A DNA stretch of 64,000 nucleotides. Source: Flavobacteriales bacterium. GTDB taxonomy: Bacteria > Bacteroidota > Bacteroidia > Flavobacteriales_F > PHOS-HE28. Below are positions 7,887-19,153 of this stretch, in pieces (the first letter of the stretch is position 1; the number at the start of each line of letters is the position of its first letter). The stretch spans positions 2,027,497 through 2,091,496 of the forward strand of contig CP129489.1 in NCBI GenBank assembly GCA_030584065.1, written 5' to 3'. The notes under the pieces were generated by a model, which saw only the letters and a program-made list of their open reading frames with translations, did not search any database and was not told the origin of the DNA. Made by a program: the position numbers and the translations under genes.

Positions 7887-10271
7887 ACACCCTTCTTCGG
7901 CCTGGGCACCAACATGGCCAACATCAACCACGGCAGCTTCGGGGCAGGCGTCGTCCCGCCGGGCGTCACCTACATCAAGCGCGACCACCGCAACTTCCAG
8001 GAGACCATGGAGCGCCTGCATGCCGTGGGTGGCAATTACCTGCGCATGTACCTCCTGGAGAAGATCTTCTCGCCCGAATACGTGAACCTCGGGGTCTACG
8101 ACCAGTACCGGTCGCAGCCGGCCTGCGCCAATGGCAATGCGCCCTCCTTCCGGGGCAACTGCCAGTACCAGTGCTGGGCCTTCGACCAGATGATCGACTG
8201 CGCCCGCGCCAGCAACATCTACCTGCAGGTCTGCGTGGATGCCTACCCGCCGGGGATCAACTTCGAGAGCCTCGGCTGGGGCGCCAACGCCTACTGGCTC
8301 GCCTTCATCGAGCCCAACCCCCTGCCGCCGCCCCAGCGCTTCAACATGCGGAAGTTCTTCTACACCTACGGCGAGGGCCACCCCGACCGCTACACCAAGG
8401 GCGTGTTCTATTACTGGAAGCGCAAGTACAAGTACATGATGAGCCGCTGGGGCTGGTCGGTGAACATCGCCGCCCTCGAACCCTTCAACGAGATCGACCA
8501 GCTCCTCACCTACCGCACGGACACCATCGACGGCAACTGCAACGAGAACGACGGCGCCTGGGCCGCCGATGCGCAGCTGCCCGATACCATCAGCGCATGG
8601 TTCGGCGACATGGCCCGCTTCGTGCGCGGCACGCAGGACCCTGAGCACCCCGCCCGATCGCCCTTGGGCGAGAACAAGCTCTTCCTGGCCAGCTATGCCA
8701 TGAACGACCCCGGCATGCCGGCCGCCGAGAGCTTCTACGCGCCCCTCACCAACCCCGAGGTGGACCTCATCGATGCGCACCTGGGCCTGTACCCCGACCT
8801 CCAGGCGGAGCGCGACCTGACCGACGAACGCATCCACCAAGGCTTCCGGAATGCCACAGCCTTCTGGAACCGCTTCCCCGCAGCGCAGTCCGACTGGCAC
8901 GGTGCTGCGATTCCTATGCCCTTCATCATCGGCGAAACCTCATTCAGCGCCGAGGATTCCAACGACGACAATTTTGACGACCCTTTCAACCATCATCTGG
9001 TCGACGACCCCGCCCATGACTATCCGCCCTGGCGAGACGGGCCCGAATCGCAACAATCCGCCTATGCCTCCCAGACCATGACGGCCACACGAGCGTACCT
9101 GGGTTCCGGATACTCTTGGTGGGGATTCCAGAACGGCCGTGCGGCGAATCTAACTCCGCCCTCACCTCCAACACCCAGCAACATTCAACACTGGCAAGGG
9201 GTCTACCGCGCTAACTTCTACGGTGCACTCAAGTATGGCGATGAAAACGCCAATCCGCCGATTCCTTGGGAAGACAAGCTTGTTGCTGGCACGTTCAGCA
9301 CTTACTCACTCGCCTCAGCCCCCAGCTCCCTTCCCACCCCTCCAGCCGATTACCATCGCGGCAAGTTCAATGGCTCACTGAGCAGTGGTACCGTGTTGGG
9401 AACCGTGAACTTAATTGATCAGGACGGCCAGGCCATAACACACGCCGTGGGTTGGACGAAGCTGATATACTCCGACGCCTCTAACGATCCCGTGCATGAG
9501 ATTGTGACAAATCAAATCTCGAATGACCAAGGCCTGTTGAATATCCATCGCGGACCGGTAATCAACGGCTGGTATGTGTCCAAGTATGAGATGCGCGTTC
9601 ACGTGCCCGGTGGTGCCACAAGCCCGGGTGACGCTTCAAACCAGTCCTATCAGTCCTGGCAACAGCTCGGATCATCCCTTACCCTAGCGCGCTCTAAGCT
9701 CGCCTTTACGGCGGAGGCCTCCGGCGTCACCGTGCCGATTGGCCAGAGCTATGATCCGAAGGCATGGAGCACCCTCTTTGTGAACAATGTGACTTACGAG
9801 GGCAATGGTTCGCAAGGGGCTAGTGGAGATCTGCGCGCCAGACAATTCATTCATATGTCCACAGAGTTCCATGCAGCGCACGGCAGTGAAGTTCACATTC
9901 ATCCAGAGAATGTCTTCCCCGATTGCGGGGATCCGCATATGCTCGTCGCTGAGGACAATCCTCACATAAACCATGAATCGGCGAAACGTGCTACTGATTC
10001 CGCGCATCAACTGGTTCTTCGTTTCAAGGACTTCCCCGCATGCGGGCTTCGTGTTGCGCCAAATCCCTGCGGTGAGTTCCTTGAGGTTTCTGGTCTGCCC
10101 CCTGGCGCACCTTATCGGATTGTTTCGGACCAGGGAGCGATTGTGCTCACAGGCATCATAACTGTGCAACCGATTCGCATTCAGGTGAGCGCTATTTCAC
10201 CAGGTCACTACACACTGCATGCGGAGTTCGAGAACACCACGTGCTCTGCACCATTCGTCAAAATGAACTGA
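7818..10271 (+). CDS. Chimeric GH-type T9SS protein lacking signal peptide (orphan cassette 3)
   Basis: 817 codons from the ATG inside repeat R. Residues 1-22 come from R. Residues 23-360 are the same half TIM barrel as in the first GH gene (acid/base at Glu225, EPFNEID). From nt 8900 the sequence is entirely different. The new half still supplies a likely nucleophile in FIIGETSF (Glu373) and an aromatic strand (SGYSWWGF), so a complete clan-A-like active site can be drawn across the junction. The end is a T9SS-like domain (LRVAPNPCGEFLEV, SPGHYTLHAEF). There is no signal peptide and no DUF5060-like domain, so the copy is truncated at its 5' end. The TGA is three bases before the next gene. 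Annotated as CDS because the frame is intact; it may be silent. Confidence 0.7.
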   Translation: MGSPAHPYVQGPLVPRETLQRSETPFFGLGTNMANINHGSFGAGVVPPGVTYIKRDHRNFQETMERLHAVGGNYLRMYLLEKIFSPEYVNLGVYDQYRSQPACANGNAPSFRGNCQYQCWAFDQMIDCARASNIYLQVCVDAYPPGINFESLGWGANAYWLAFIEPNPLPPPQRFNMRKFFYTYGEGHPDRYTKGVFYYWKRKYKYMMSRWGWSVNIAALEPFNEIDQLLTYRTDTIDGNCNENDGAWAADAQLPDTISAWFGDMARFVRGTQDPEHPARSPLGENKLFLASYAMNDPGMPAAESFYAPLTNPEVDLIDAHLGLYPDLQAERDLTDERIHQGFRNATAFWNRFPAAQSDWHGAAIPMPFIIGETSFSAEDSNDDNFDDPFNHHLVDDPAHDYPPWRDGPESQQSAYASQTMTATRAYLGSGYSWWGFQNGRAANLTPPSPPTPSNIQHWQGVYRANFYGALKYGDENANPPIPWEDKLVAGTFSTYSLASAPSSLPTPPADYHRGKFNGSLSSGTVLGTVNLIDQDGQAITHAVGWTKLIYSDASNDPVHEIVTNQISNDQGLLNIHRGPVINGWYVSKYEMRVHVPGGATSPGDASNQSYQSWQQLGSSLTLARSKLAFTAEASGVTVPIGQSYDPKAWSTLFVNNVTYEGNGSQGASGDLRARQFIHMSTEFHAAHGSEVHIHPENVFPDCGDPHMLVAEDNPHINHESAKRATDSAHQLVLRFKDFPACGLRVAPNPCGEFLEVSGLPPGAPYRIVSDQGAIVLTGIITVQPIRIQVSAISPGHYTLHAEFENTTCSAPFVKMN
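7884..8899 (+). repeat. About 1-kb duplicated GH core, copy B
   Basis: Near-identical to 363-1378 (three differences seen). It stops abruptly at the shared gactggca, after which the two genes have no visible DNA similarity. Confidence 0.9.
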
Positions 10272-10274
10272 GCG

Positions 10275-11942
10275 ATGAAAGATCTACGTCCCCTCTTCTG
10301 GCTCGCGTGTATCTGCGTATCGTTCTCCGGCCAATCGCAAGCGCTGGAATGGCTGCGGCAATTCAACAGTTCGGGACCAAATTTGGGTACGGATGGCACA
10401 TTGCTAGCCGGGGGAACTGACGGCAGCATCTACGCAGCAGGGACCATCAGTGCAGGCACAATTAACCTGGGCCAGAGTCAGATGGAGGTCTCAGGGCGTG
10501 ATGATGCGCTCTTAGTGAAGCTGAGCCCGGAAGGTACCGTTGCCTGGGGTCGGCTCATTGGTGGCCCTTGTACAGATGATTTCGGCGCAAACGACGATGC
10601 TTATTGTCTACTGTTCGATGCGGATGAGGAGCAAATCGTTGTTGGGGGCGCTTATTCAGGAACCGCGACGTTCGGAGGCATTGAGTATGTGGGTAGCTGC
10701 CAGGTCTTCCGTTATGGCTTCATCACGGCCTACGACCAGCTGGGAGTTGAAGCTTGGGGGCAGGTCATTCTGGGCGAGGATGTTCTGGTAAGAGAAATAC
10801 TGAAGGCCAGTAGCGGTGAGCTGCACGTCTTCGGCGTAGCCTCGGAGTGGGATGCCTATTTCAGCATCAATCCGTTGGTAAGCGTTCCAGTCGGGGGCTT
10901 CCATGCCATCTATGGTGCGGACGGCAGCTTCGTCTTTGCCGAGCGCATGCTTGCGCACGGCCAAGTCTTTCGAGGCTGCACAGCCAGCTCAGGGATGCTT
11001 GTCTGTGGTACATATTCCGAGAACGATACACTTTGGGGCATGCCATTGCCGCATGCCGGCGCGTACGATAATGGGTTTCTCTGCCTTTCAGACGGCAACG
11101 GCCTGGCTCACTGGGTTGTAACCGTGGGCTCCAGCACCAGTGCCAGTTTCATCGATGGGGTGGAATTGAGCAACGGAGATTTCGTAGCCCATGGCAGATA
11201 CGATGATGATCTATTCCTACCAACGGATACGCTGGAAGCTGTTGGCGCGGCGAACTTCCTGGCCTGCTATTCCGCGGATGGCACTTTCAAGTGGGCCAAG
11301 AATATGCCTTCCCCTGGCTTCTTGATCGGCTTCGGCCCCATGCAAGCGGCAAGTGACGGAAGCTTCTACTTCACGGGCACCTTCGCGGATGAACTGAACG
11401 TGGGCACCACGACTTTAGCTAGTAACACTAGCCGGGATAATTTCGTCCTGCACCTGGATAGCATGGGCAATGTGCTGCATGGCCTCCACGTGGGCCGCGT
11501 TCGCTTCGGCAATTGCCCCGGGCTGGTGGTGAACAGCGATGGCATCTACGTGGGCTCGAACTTTGACAGCACCATGGTCATTGGCGCGGAGACCTTCCTG
11601 CCCACGGTACAGGACTATCCGGATCTCTTCGTGGCCAAGTTCGACAGCCTGCCGGCCATTAATTCGATCAACTCTCTGGTCATCGGCAATACCGAGCTGC
11701 TCATCTACGCCAATCCGAACAATGGTACGTGCACAGTGGAGCTTCCGGGGTCCATCAGTCCAGGCAGCGAAGTCCAGCTCCGGATCATCGATAACATGGG
11801 CCGTCTTGTTGACGCAGTGCCATTGCGTTTGGATCGGCAAGGCCGGGTTGAGGTGGATATCCGTGCACAGGCCAAGGGGCTCTACCATCTGGAGCTCCTT
11901 GCTGGGGCGCGGCGGTACACCGGAAAGATCGTGTTCGAGTGA
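10275..11942 (+). CDS. Secreted repeat (SBBP/propeller-like) T9SS protein (partner 4)
   Basis: A 555-aa protein with a signal peptide (about 1-23, ending SQA), beta-propeller-like repeats (DGSIYAAGTI, DDALLVKLSPEGTVAWGR, SDGSFYFTGTF, RDNFVLHLDSMGN) and a T9SS sorting domain from about 475 (IYANPNNGTCTVEL, KGLYHLELLAG). It is analogous to partners 1-3 in position and plan, starting three bases after a GH-type stop, but clearly diverged in sequence. Its C-terminus is not the homogenised YERVVVE type and it is not followed by repeat R. Probably surface-exposed; function unknown. Confidence 0.78.
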   Translation: MKDLRPLFWLACICVSFSGQSQALEWLRQFNSSGPNLGTDGTLLAGGTDGSIYAAGTISAGTINLGQSQMEVSGRDDALLVKLSPEGTVAWGRLIGGPCTDDFGANDDAYCLLFDADEEQIVVGGAYSGTATFGGIEYVGSCQVFRYGFITAYDQLGVEAWGQVILGEDVLVREILKASSGELHVFGVASEWDAYFSINPLVSVPVGGFHAIYGADGSFVFAERMLAHGQVFRGCTASSGMLVCGTYSENDTLWGMPLPHAGAYDNGFLCLSDGNGLAHWVVTVGSSTSASFIDGVELSNGDFVAHGRYDDDLFLPTDTLEAVGAANFLACYSADGTFKWAKNMPSPGFLIGFGPMQAASDGSFYFTGTFADELNVGTTTLASNTSRDNFVLHLDSMGNVLHGLHVGRVRFGNCPGLVVNSDGIYVGSNFDSTMVIGAETFLPTVQDYPDLFVAKFDSLPAINSINSLVIGNTELLIYANPNNGTCTVELPGSISPGSEVQLRIIDNMGRLVDAVPLRLDRQGRVEVDIRAQAKGLYHLELLAGARRYTGKIVFE

Positions 11943-12049
11943 GCACACGGCGAATGTGTGGTTATCGACACGGGTTCACATTTGCCAACGCAAGACGCCC
12001 GGCTGAGCAGCGGCCACGGGGATAACTTCCCCGACGATTCCATGCAACA

Positions 12050-12374
12050 GTACCCCGACCTCCAGGCGGAGCGCGACCTGACCGACGAACGCATCCACCA
12101 AGGCTTCCGGAATGCCACAGCCTTCTGGAACCGCTTCCCCGCAGCGCAGTCCGACTGGCAGGAACGCAAGCCCTTCAACCAGGGCGAGTACAACCACTAC
12201 ACGCAGCTCACCATCCCGAATCCCAACTTCCCGAACCTGGTGCTCTGGCGCAACGACGTGGAGAAGATCCTCCACAACTACGACGTCTCCTTCCACAATG
12301 AACTCTGGAGCAGCGCCTTCAGCGGCAAGTTCGCCGCAGGCACCACCTGGCACTGGGAGCGCGTGTTCTGGTGG
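12050..12374 (+). pseudogene. Internal fragment of the GH gene
   Basis: 325 bp match 1268-1592 of the first GH gene with several substitutions (for example cagctcacc for cagttcacc). It encodes YPDLQAERDLTDERIH through ERVFWW, including the NQGEY nucleophile strand. It has neither gene end: upstream, 11943-12049 is unrelated and carries no repeat R; downstream the frame runs into a GC-rich stretch before the ABC-F start. It is best read as a remnant. Its 5' boundary differs from the R-joined copies. Confidence 0.8.
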
Positions 12375-12504
12375 CCCGATCGCAGCCGGTGCACAGGCAC
12401 CGGCCGCCTGCCGATCCCGGGCCGCTGCGCCCCACCTGCCGCCGGTTGCCGACCTTCGCGCCCCGGCCGCCGCGGCGCCCCCCCCGCGCCGGCCGCCACC
12501 GCCC

Positions 12505-14406
<1,902 letters not shown>

Positions 14407-14469
14407 CGCCGGTCAGCCCGCGCCACGCCGCAGCTGCGGCGCATCATCCCGCTTTCCTGACGAATGTTC

Positions 14470-14500
14470 TTGGATGCACAGGCAGGGACGGATAATTTCA
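14470..14500 (+). promoter_or_regulatory. Candidate Bacteroidota-type promoter
   Basis: TTG at 14470 and TAATTTCA at 14493, spacer 20, fit the TTG-N19-21-TAnnTTTG pattern. About 170 bases separate it from the start at 14670, giving a long leader. The following ccgccccttaacc also follows the -7-like box at 24822. Confidence 0.35.
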
Positions 14501-14669
14501 CCGCCCCTTAACCTGAATCGCGCCTCGTGCCCGCACCATGGCACGATGCGCCCCGCAATCCGCTGCGCCCCGTGCAGCGCACCGCCACCAGGCCTCCCCG
14601 GCCTTGCCCTCGTACAGCGGCACGGACGCCGCAGTGAATGCTGGAACCCTTAACCAAAACAAGAGAGAC

Positions 14670-17600
14670 ATGAAGAGTCGAGACAAGATGATCAGGCGAA
14701 CGCGCTGGTGGGCCCCTGCGGCGATGCTGCTGGGCGGCCTCTTTCAGGCCAATGCTGCGCAGGCCCAGTTCTGTAATGCCACGGTCACGAATGGAGGTGT
14801 TGTTACACCGACAGGTACCGTTCAAACAGTTGTTGGAGCATCAGGCACCCGCACGTATTGGACGTTCAACACTACGGCTGGCACGAGTTATACGTTCCAG
14901 AACTGTGGTTCAGGTGGTGACACCTACCTCCGCCTGTATTCCACCGCCACTGGAGGCACGGTCCTGGCCAGCAACGACGACGGCTGCGGTACACAATCCA
15001 CGGTGACCTATGTGGAAACAGCCAGTTCCACACGTTCCATCCTGCTCACCAATTTCAGTTGCAATACGCTCTCCGCCAACACCACGCTGAGCTATTCCAG
15101 CGCGGCTCCGTGGGATCCCTGTGCCACCATCCCGACGATCTCCGCCTGCGGGGTGAGCACGGTTTCCTCGCACACGGGCGCGGGCTCTTGGAGCCCTGGC
15201 ACCTGTGGATTCAGCACCCCGGGACAGGAAAAACTCTACACCTTCACCCCCAGCGTCACCGGAGCCCACGCCTTGCAGGTGACGGCCGCTACGGGTGGCT
15301 ATGTGGATTACTTCTGGAAGCTGGCCTCTGATGGATGCACCAGCACCGGTTGGACCTGCATTGATGACCTGAACGCTGCGGCAACGGTCAACCTTCCCTC
15401 TTGGACGGCTGGCGTTCCCGTGTACATCATGCTGGATCCGGAGAATACGGGGGCGATGACCCACACCTTCCAGATCAACTGCCCGGCGGCCTGCACCGCG
15501 CCCACCTCTTCCGCTGCCACGAGCATCACAACCGGCAGCGCATTGGCCAACTGGACCTGCGCCGGTTGCACGGGCACCGGTCCCTTCATCGTGGAATACG
15601 GCCCTGCGGCCACCTTCACCACCCCTGGCAGCGGCGCCACCGCCGGTCCCAATGGCACGGTGATCCCCGGCGCCACGGCCCCGCAATTGATCAGCGGCCT
15701 GGCCAGCAGCACCCAATACCGCTACTTCGTCCGTCAGGACTGCGATGGCGGCAACACCACCTTCAGCCCCAACAGCGCGGGCCAGACTTTCACCACGCTG
15801 GCGGCTCCCCCGCCCAACGATGCCTGCAGCAATGCGATCACCATCGCCTGCGCCAGCACGCCGGTGACGGGCTCCACCATCCTGGCCACCGTTGATGCTG
15901 AATACAGCGACTGCGGCGCGGGCAACGAAGGCCCCCAGGGCGGCGTGTGGTACCGGATCGTGGGCGATGACAACCAGTACACCATCACCACCTGCGATGC
16001 CAGCGGCACCGGCTACGACACCCGCCTCACCGTGTACAGCGGCAGCTGCGGCGCCTTCACCTGCGTGACGGCCAACGATGACATGACCCCCGCCTGCACC
16101 ACCGGCAGCTTCCGCAGCCGCGTGCAGTTCAACGCCAACAGCGGCACGGACTACTACGTGTTCGTGCACGGCTACGGCACCCCCGGCGCCACGGGCAACT
16201 TCATCCTCAACATCACCTGCGCGCCGCTGTGCCTGCCGGTGCCGGGCAATGACGTGTGCGCCAGCGCCACGGCCCTGACGGTGGATGCCGCCCCCACGGC
16301 CGGTACCAACACCTGCGCCGCCGCCACGGTGGGCAACCCCACCTGCGAGAGCGCCTTCGCCACGCTGCCCGATGTGTTCTACTCCTTCACGGCCAGCGCT
16401 GCGGGCACCAACCTCATCACCTTCAACCTCTACACCGCGAGCAACCTGGGCTATGCCCTCTACGATGCCTGCGGAGGCACGCAGATCGCCTGCAACCCGG
16501 GCGTGACCAGCGGCACCACCTACACCCACACGGGCCTCACCAGCGGCAACACCTACTGGGTGCGCGTGTGGACGGACGACATCACCACGGGCACCTTCGA
16601 TGTGCAGGTGAATCAACCCTGCCAGCCTGCCGCCACCCGCACCGCGGTGCCCAGCTGCGGCACCAACGAGTTCTTCATCGATGTGAACGTGACCGACCTG
16701 GGCACGAGCAGCGACCTGGACATCACCACCGACTTCGTGGGCGATGCCGAGCCCACCAGTGTGGGCCTGGGCGTGACGCAGATCGGCCCCTACCCCAGCG
16801 GCACCACGGTGGTGGTGACCCTGGTGCACGACAACGGCGGCATCTGCAACCTCACCCTGACGGGGCTCTCCTACAACTGCCCGCCGGCCAACGATGCTTG
16901 CGCCAACGCGATCAACGTGAGCAGCTATCCGTACGCGAGCCCGGTGGTGAACAACAGCCTGGCCACGGACGATGTGCCCGCCTCGGTGTGCACCGGCCCC
17001 TACAAGAACGTGTGGTGGCGCGTGGAGGGCGTTTGCGGCACCATGACCGCCAGCACCTGCGCCGGCTCCAACTTCGACACCGAGATCGCCGTGTTCAGCG
17101 GCGACTGCCTCACCCCGCTTGAAGTGATCTGCAACGACGACTTCTGCGGCGTGCAGAGCCAGGTGACCTGGAACTCCACCCCCGGTGCGTTCTACTACAT
17201 CTCGGTGGGCAGCTACTCCAGCTTCTCCAGCACGGGCAACATCGCGCTCACGGTGACCGCCACGGTGGACGACACCGATGGCGACCTGATCGCCGACTGC
17301 GACGACAACTGCCCCACCACCCCCGGTGAGCAGGGCGATGCCTGCGACGACAGCAACCCGAACACGGTGCTGGATGTGCTCAACGGCAGCTGCGTGTGCG
17401 CGGGCCAGGCCTGCACCACCGACCTCGACCTGATCTGGCAGCCCGATGGCGTGAGCAGCATCACCTGGGAGCTCCGCCAGCAGGGCACCGACATCCTGGT
17501 GCAGGCCGGCGGCGGCATCTACCCCGAGACCCCCGCCTACAGCGAGGCCACCTGCCTGCCCGACGGCTGCTTCTACCTGGTGGTGACCGATGACGCCGGA

Positions 17601-18785
17601 GACGGCATCGCCGGCGGCGGCTACCAGCTGAAGATCAACAGCGGCGCGCGCATCATCGACAACCTCACCGATGCCTTCGGCAGCGGCGGATTCACCAGCG
17701 GATACACCAGCCAGGTCGCCAATGGCGAGGGCTTCTGCCTGCCCCTGGGCCAGGACCGCCTGATCTTCACCAGCTGCGACAAGACGGACTGGAAGACCAG
17801 CCCCTGCGGCGGCGAGTTCGTGGTGGCCAACACCAACGCGGCCGTGAGCACCGAGTACGGCGTGAGCAACGCCACCAGCGGTTACCAGATGTGGTGGTTC
17901 GACCCCAACGGCGGCTACAGCTTCAAGCGCTTCCAGAGCCACAATACCTCCAACGGCCTGCCCGCCAGCGCCACCCGCGCCTGCCACTTCCAGCTCAACA
18001 GCTGGAGCGGCAACCAGCTGCAGGAGGGCGTGGTGTACAACGTGAAAGTCCGCGGTCGCGTGGCCGGCAACTACCTGCCTTGGGGACCGGCCTGCCGCCT
18101 CACGGTGAACAACGCCGCTGCGCAATGCCCCCGCACCAAGCTCATGGACATCCCCGGCAACCAATACCTGAGCTGCGGACAGACCCGCCCGGTGGGCACC
18201 AGCCAGGCCAGCCTGGTGCATGCCAAGCCCGTGCGCCGCATGAACAACAACTGCAACTGGGTGAGCGCCAACCGCTACCAGTTCCGCTTCCGCCTGCCCG
18301 CCGAGAACTTCGAGCTGGTGAAGACCAGCGCGCTGGGCAAGTACTTCGTGAACACCAACGGGCTGCAGTGCGACAAGACCTACGAGGTGGATGTGCGCGC
18401 CAGCTTCGATGGCGGCGCCACCTGGTGCCACAGCAGCGATCCCTGGGGCGATGTGTGCCTGCTCACCACCACCTGCAGCAATGCACTGGCTGAGGAGGGC
18501 ACCAGCACGGGCACCGCTGCGGGCACCCTGCGCATGTACCCCAACCCCAACCAGGGCGACCAGCTGATGCTGAGCCTGAGCGCGGTGGCCGAGGGCGTGC
18601 AGACGGTGAGCATCGACCTCTTCGATGTGTTCGGCAAGCGCGTGGCGGCCCGCACCATCCCCGTGCAGGACGGCTTCGTGAACACCATGCTGGAGCTCAA
18701 CGGCGAGCTCGCCAACGGCCTCTACATGGTGAGCATCACCGCCGGTGCCGACAGCTACACCGAGCGACTGGTGATCCAGAAGTAA
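14670..18785 (+). CDS. Giant T9SS surface protein A (1371 aa)
   Basis: I start it at the ATG at 14670 (MKSRDKMIRR), which gives a good signal peptide (about 1-32, ending AQA); the frame is open 44 codons further up but without a signal-like start. Domains in order: a PPC-like sandwich (33-145), a second sandwich with SACGVSTVSSH (about 150-270), an Fn3 domain (about 275-375, VEYGPAATF, STQYRYFVRQDC), two PPC-like domains beginning NDACSNA and NDVCASA (about 380-650), a small sandwich, a third PPC-like domain (NDACANA), one Ca-binding TSP3-like motif (DTDGDLIADCDDNCP), the constant C-module (about 915-1275) and a T9SS sorting domain (1287-1371). Likely an outer-surface adhesin-like protein; no enzymatic motifs seen. 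First of four giant genes in a row, ended by its own terminator. Confidence 0.85.
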   Translation: MKSRDKMIRRTRWWAPAAMLLGGLFQANAAQAQFCNATVTNGGVVTPTGTVQTVVGASGTRTYWTFNTTAGTSYTFQNCGSGGDTYLRLYSTATGGTVLASNDDGCGTQSTVTYVETASSTRSILLTNFSCNTLSANTTLSYSSAAPWDPCATIPTISACGVSTVSSHTGAGSWSPGTCGFSTPGQEKLYTFTPSVTGAHALQVTAATGGYVDYFWKLASDGCTSTGWTCIDDLNAAATVNLPSWTAGVPVYIMLDPENTGAMTHTFQINCPAACTAPTSSAATSITTGSALANWTCAGCTGTGPFIVEYGPAATFTTPGSGATAGPNGTVIPGATAPQLISGLASSTQYRYFVRQDCDGGNTTFSPNSAGQTFTTLAAPPPNDACSNAITIACASTPVTGSTILATVDAEYSDCGAGNEGPQGGVWYRIVGDDNQYTITTCDASGTGYDTRLTVYSGSCGAFTCVTANDDMTPACTTGSFRSRVQFNANSGTDYYVFVHGYGTPGATGNFILNITCAPLCLPVPGNDVCASATALTVDAAPTAGTNTCAAATVGNPTCESAFATLPDVFYSFTASAAGTNLITFNLYTASNLGYALYDACGGTQIACNPGVTSGTTYTHTGLTSGNTYWVRVWTDDITTGTFDVQVNQPCQPAATRTAVPSCGTNEFFIDVNVTDLGTSSDLDITTDFVGDAEPTSVGLGVTQIGPYPSGTTVVVTLVHDNGGICNLTLTGLSYNCPPANDACANAINVSSYPYASPVVNNSLATDDVPASVCTGPYKNVWWRVEGVCGTMTASTCAGSNFDTEIAVFSGDCLTPLEVICNDDFCGVQSQVTWNSTPGAFYYISVGSYSSFSSTGNIALTVTATVDDTDGDLIADCDDNCPTTPGEQGDACDDSNPNTVLDVLNGSCVCAGQACTTDLDLIWQPDGVSSITWELRQQGTDILVQAGGGIYPETPAYSEATCLPDGCFYLVVTDDAGDGIAGGGYQLKINSGARIIDNLTDAFGSGGFTSGYTSQVANGEGFCLPLGQDRLIFTSCDKTDWKTSPCGGEFVVANTNAAVSTEYGVSNATSGYQMWWFDPNGGYSFKRFQSHNTSNGLPASATRACHFQLNSWSGNQLQEGVVYNVKVRGRVAGNYLPWGPACRLTVNNAAAQCPRTKLMDIPGNQYLSCGQTRPVGTSQASLVHAKPVRRMNNNCNWVSANRYQFRFRLPAENFELVKTSALGKYFVNTNGLQCDKTYEVDVRASFDGGATWCHSSDPWGDVCLLTTTCSNALAEEGTSTGTAAGTLRMYPNPNQGDQLMLSLSAVAEGVQTVSIDLFDVFGKRVAARTIPVQDGFVNTMLELNGELANGLYMVSITAGADSYTERLVIQK

Positions 18786-18811
18786 GCCTCGGCTGAACCG
18801 ACCCCTTGTGC

Positions 18812-18841
18812 GCGGCCCCCACCCGAAACGGTGGGGGCCGC
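18812..18841 (+). terminator. Intrinsic terminator hairpin of giant gene A
   Basis: A 12-bp perfect stem, gcggcccccacc and ggtgggggccgc, with loop cgaaac, 27 bases after the stop; no clear T-run. The same stem sequence recurs at 31706, 39554 and 61287 after other giant genes. Confidence 0.75.
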
Positions 18842-18977
18842 TGCATTGGGGCCCAGGCACCTGCCTCGTCTTGCGCAGCGCAACGGACCGGCAGGAGCCC
18901 GGGCGGTCCGCAAGGCTTTTCGTCGATGGCAAATGCATATTCATATGAAACTGTTGATTATTCGTCGATAGAAAAAC

Positions 18978-19009
18978 TTGACAATCGTCATCTTGCCCCG
19001 CTAGTTTCG
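18978..19009 (+). promoter_or_regulatory. Candidate promoter of giant gene B
   Basis: The gap 18786-19153 holds the terminator, a short AT-rich patch (about 18925-18985) and this box: TTGACA at 18978 and TAGTTTCG at 19002 with a 21-base spacer, a good fit to the Bacteroidota -33/-7 pattern. The start codon is 145 bases downstream. I see nothing else in the gap. Confidence 0.45.
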
Positions 19010-19153
19010 ATCGTCGATTCACCAGAATACGTCGCCGAACAGGCGTTCTGAGTCGACCGATCCGGAAGCGGACTGCAAGCCGCGCCGGTGGGGAACCCGT
19101 CCGAGCCGGTTGGGAGACCGAAAGCCCACCCATCCCCCTAACACCTTCCTTCC

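Noticed and set aside
1-12374. Insertion sequence as the cause of the cassette rearrangements
   Set aside because: No transposase gene, terminal inverted repeats or target duplications seen at the junctions; only repeat R is common to three of them.
18806-19051. Short ORF between giant genes A and B
   Set aside because: Starts inside the terminator hairpin and crosses the promoter-like box; composition not coding.
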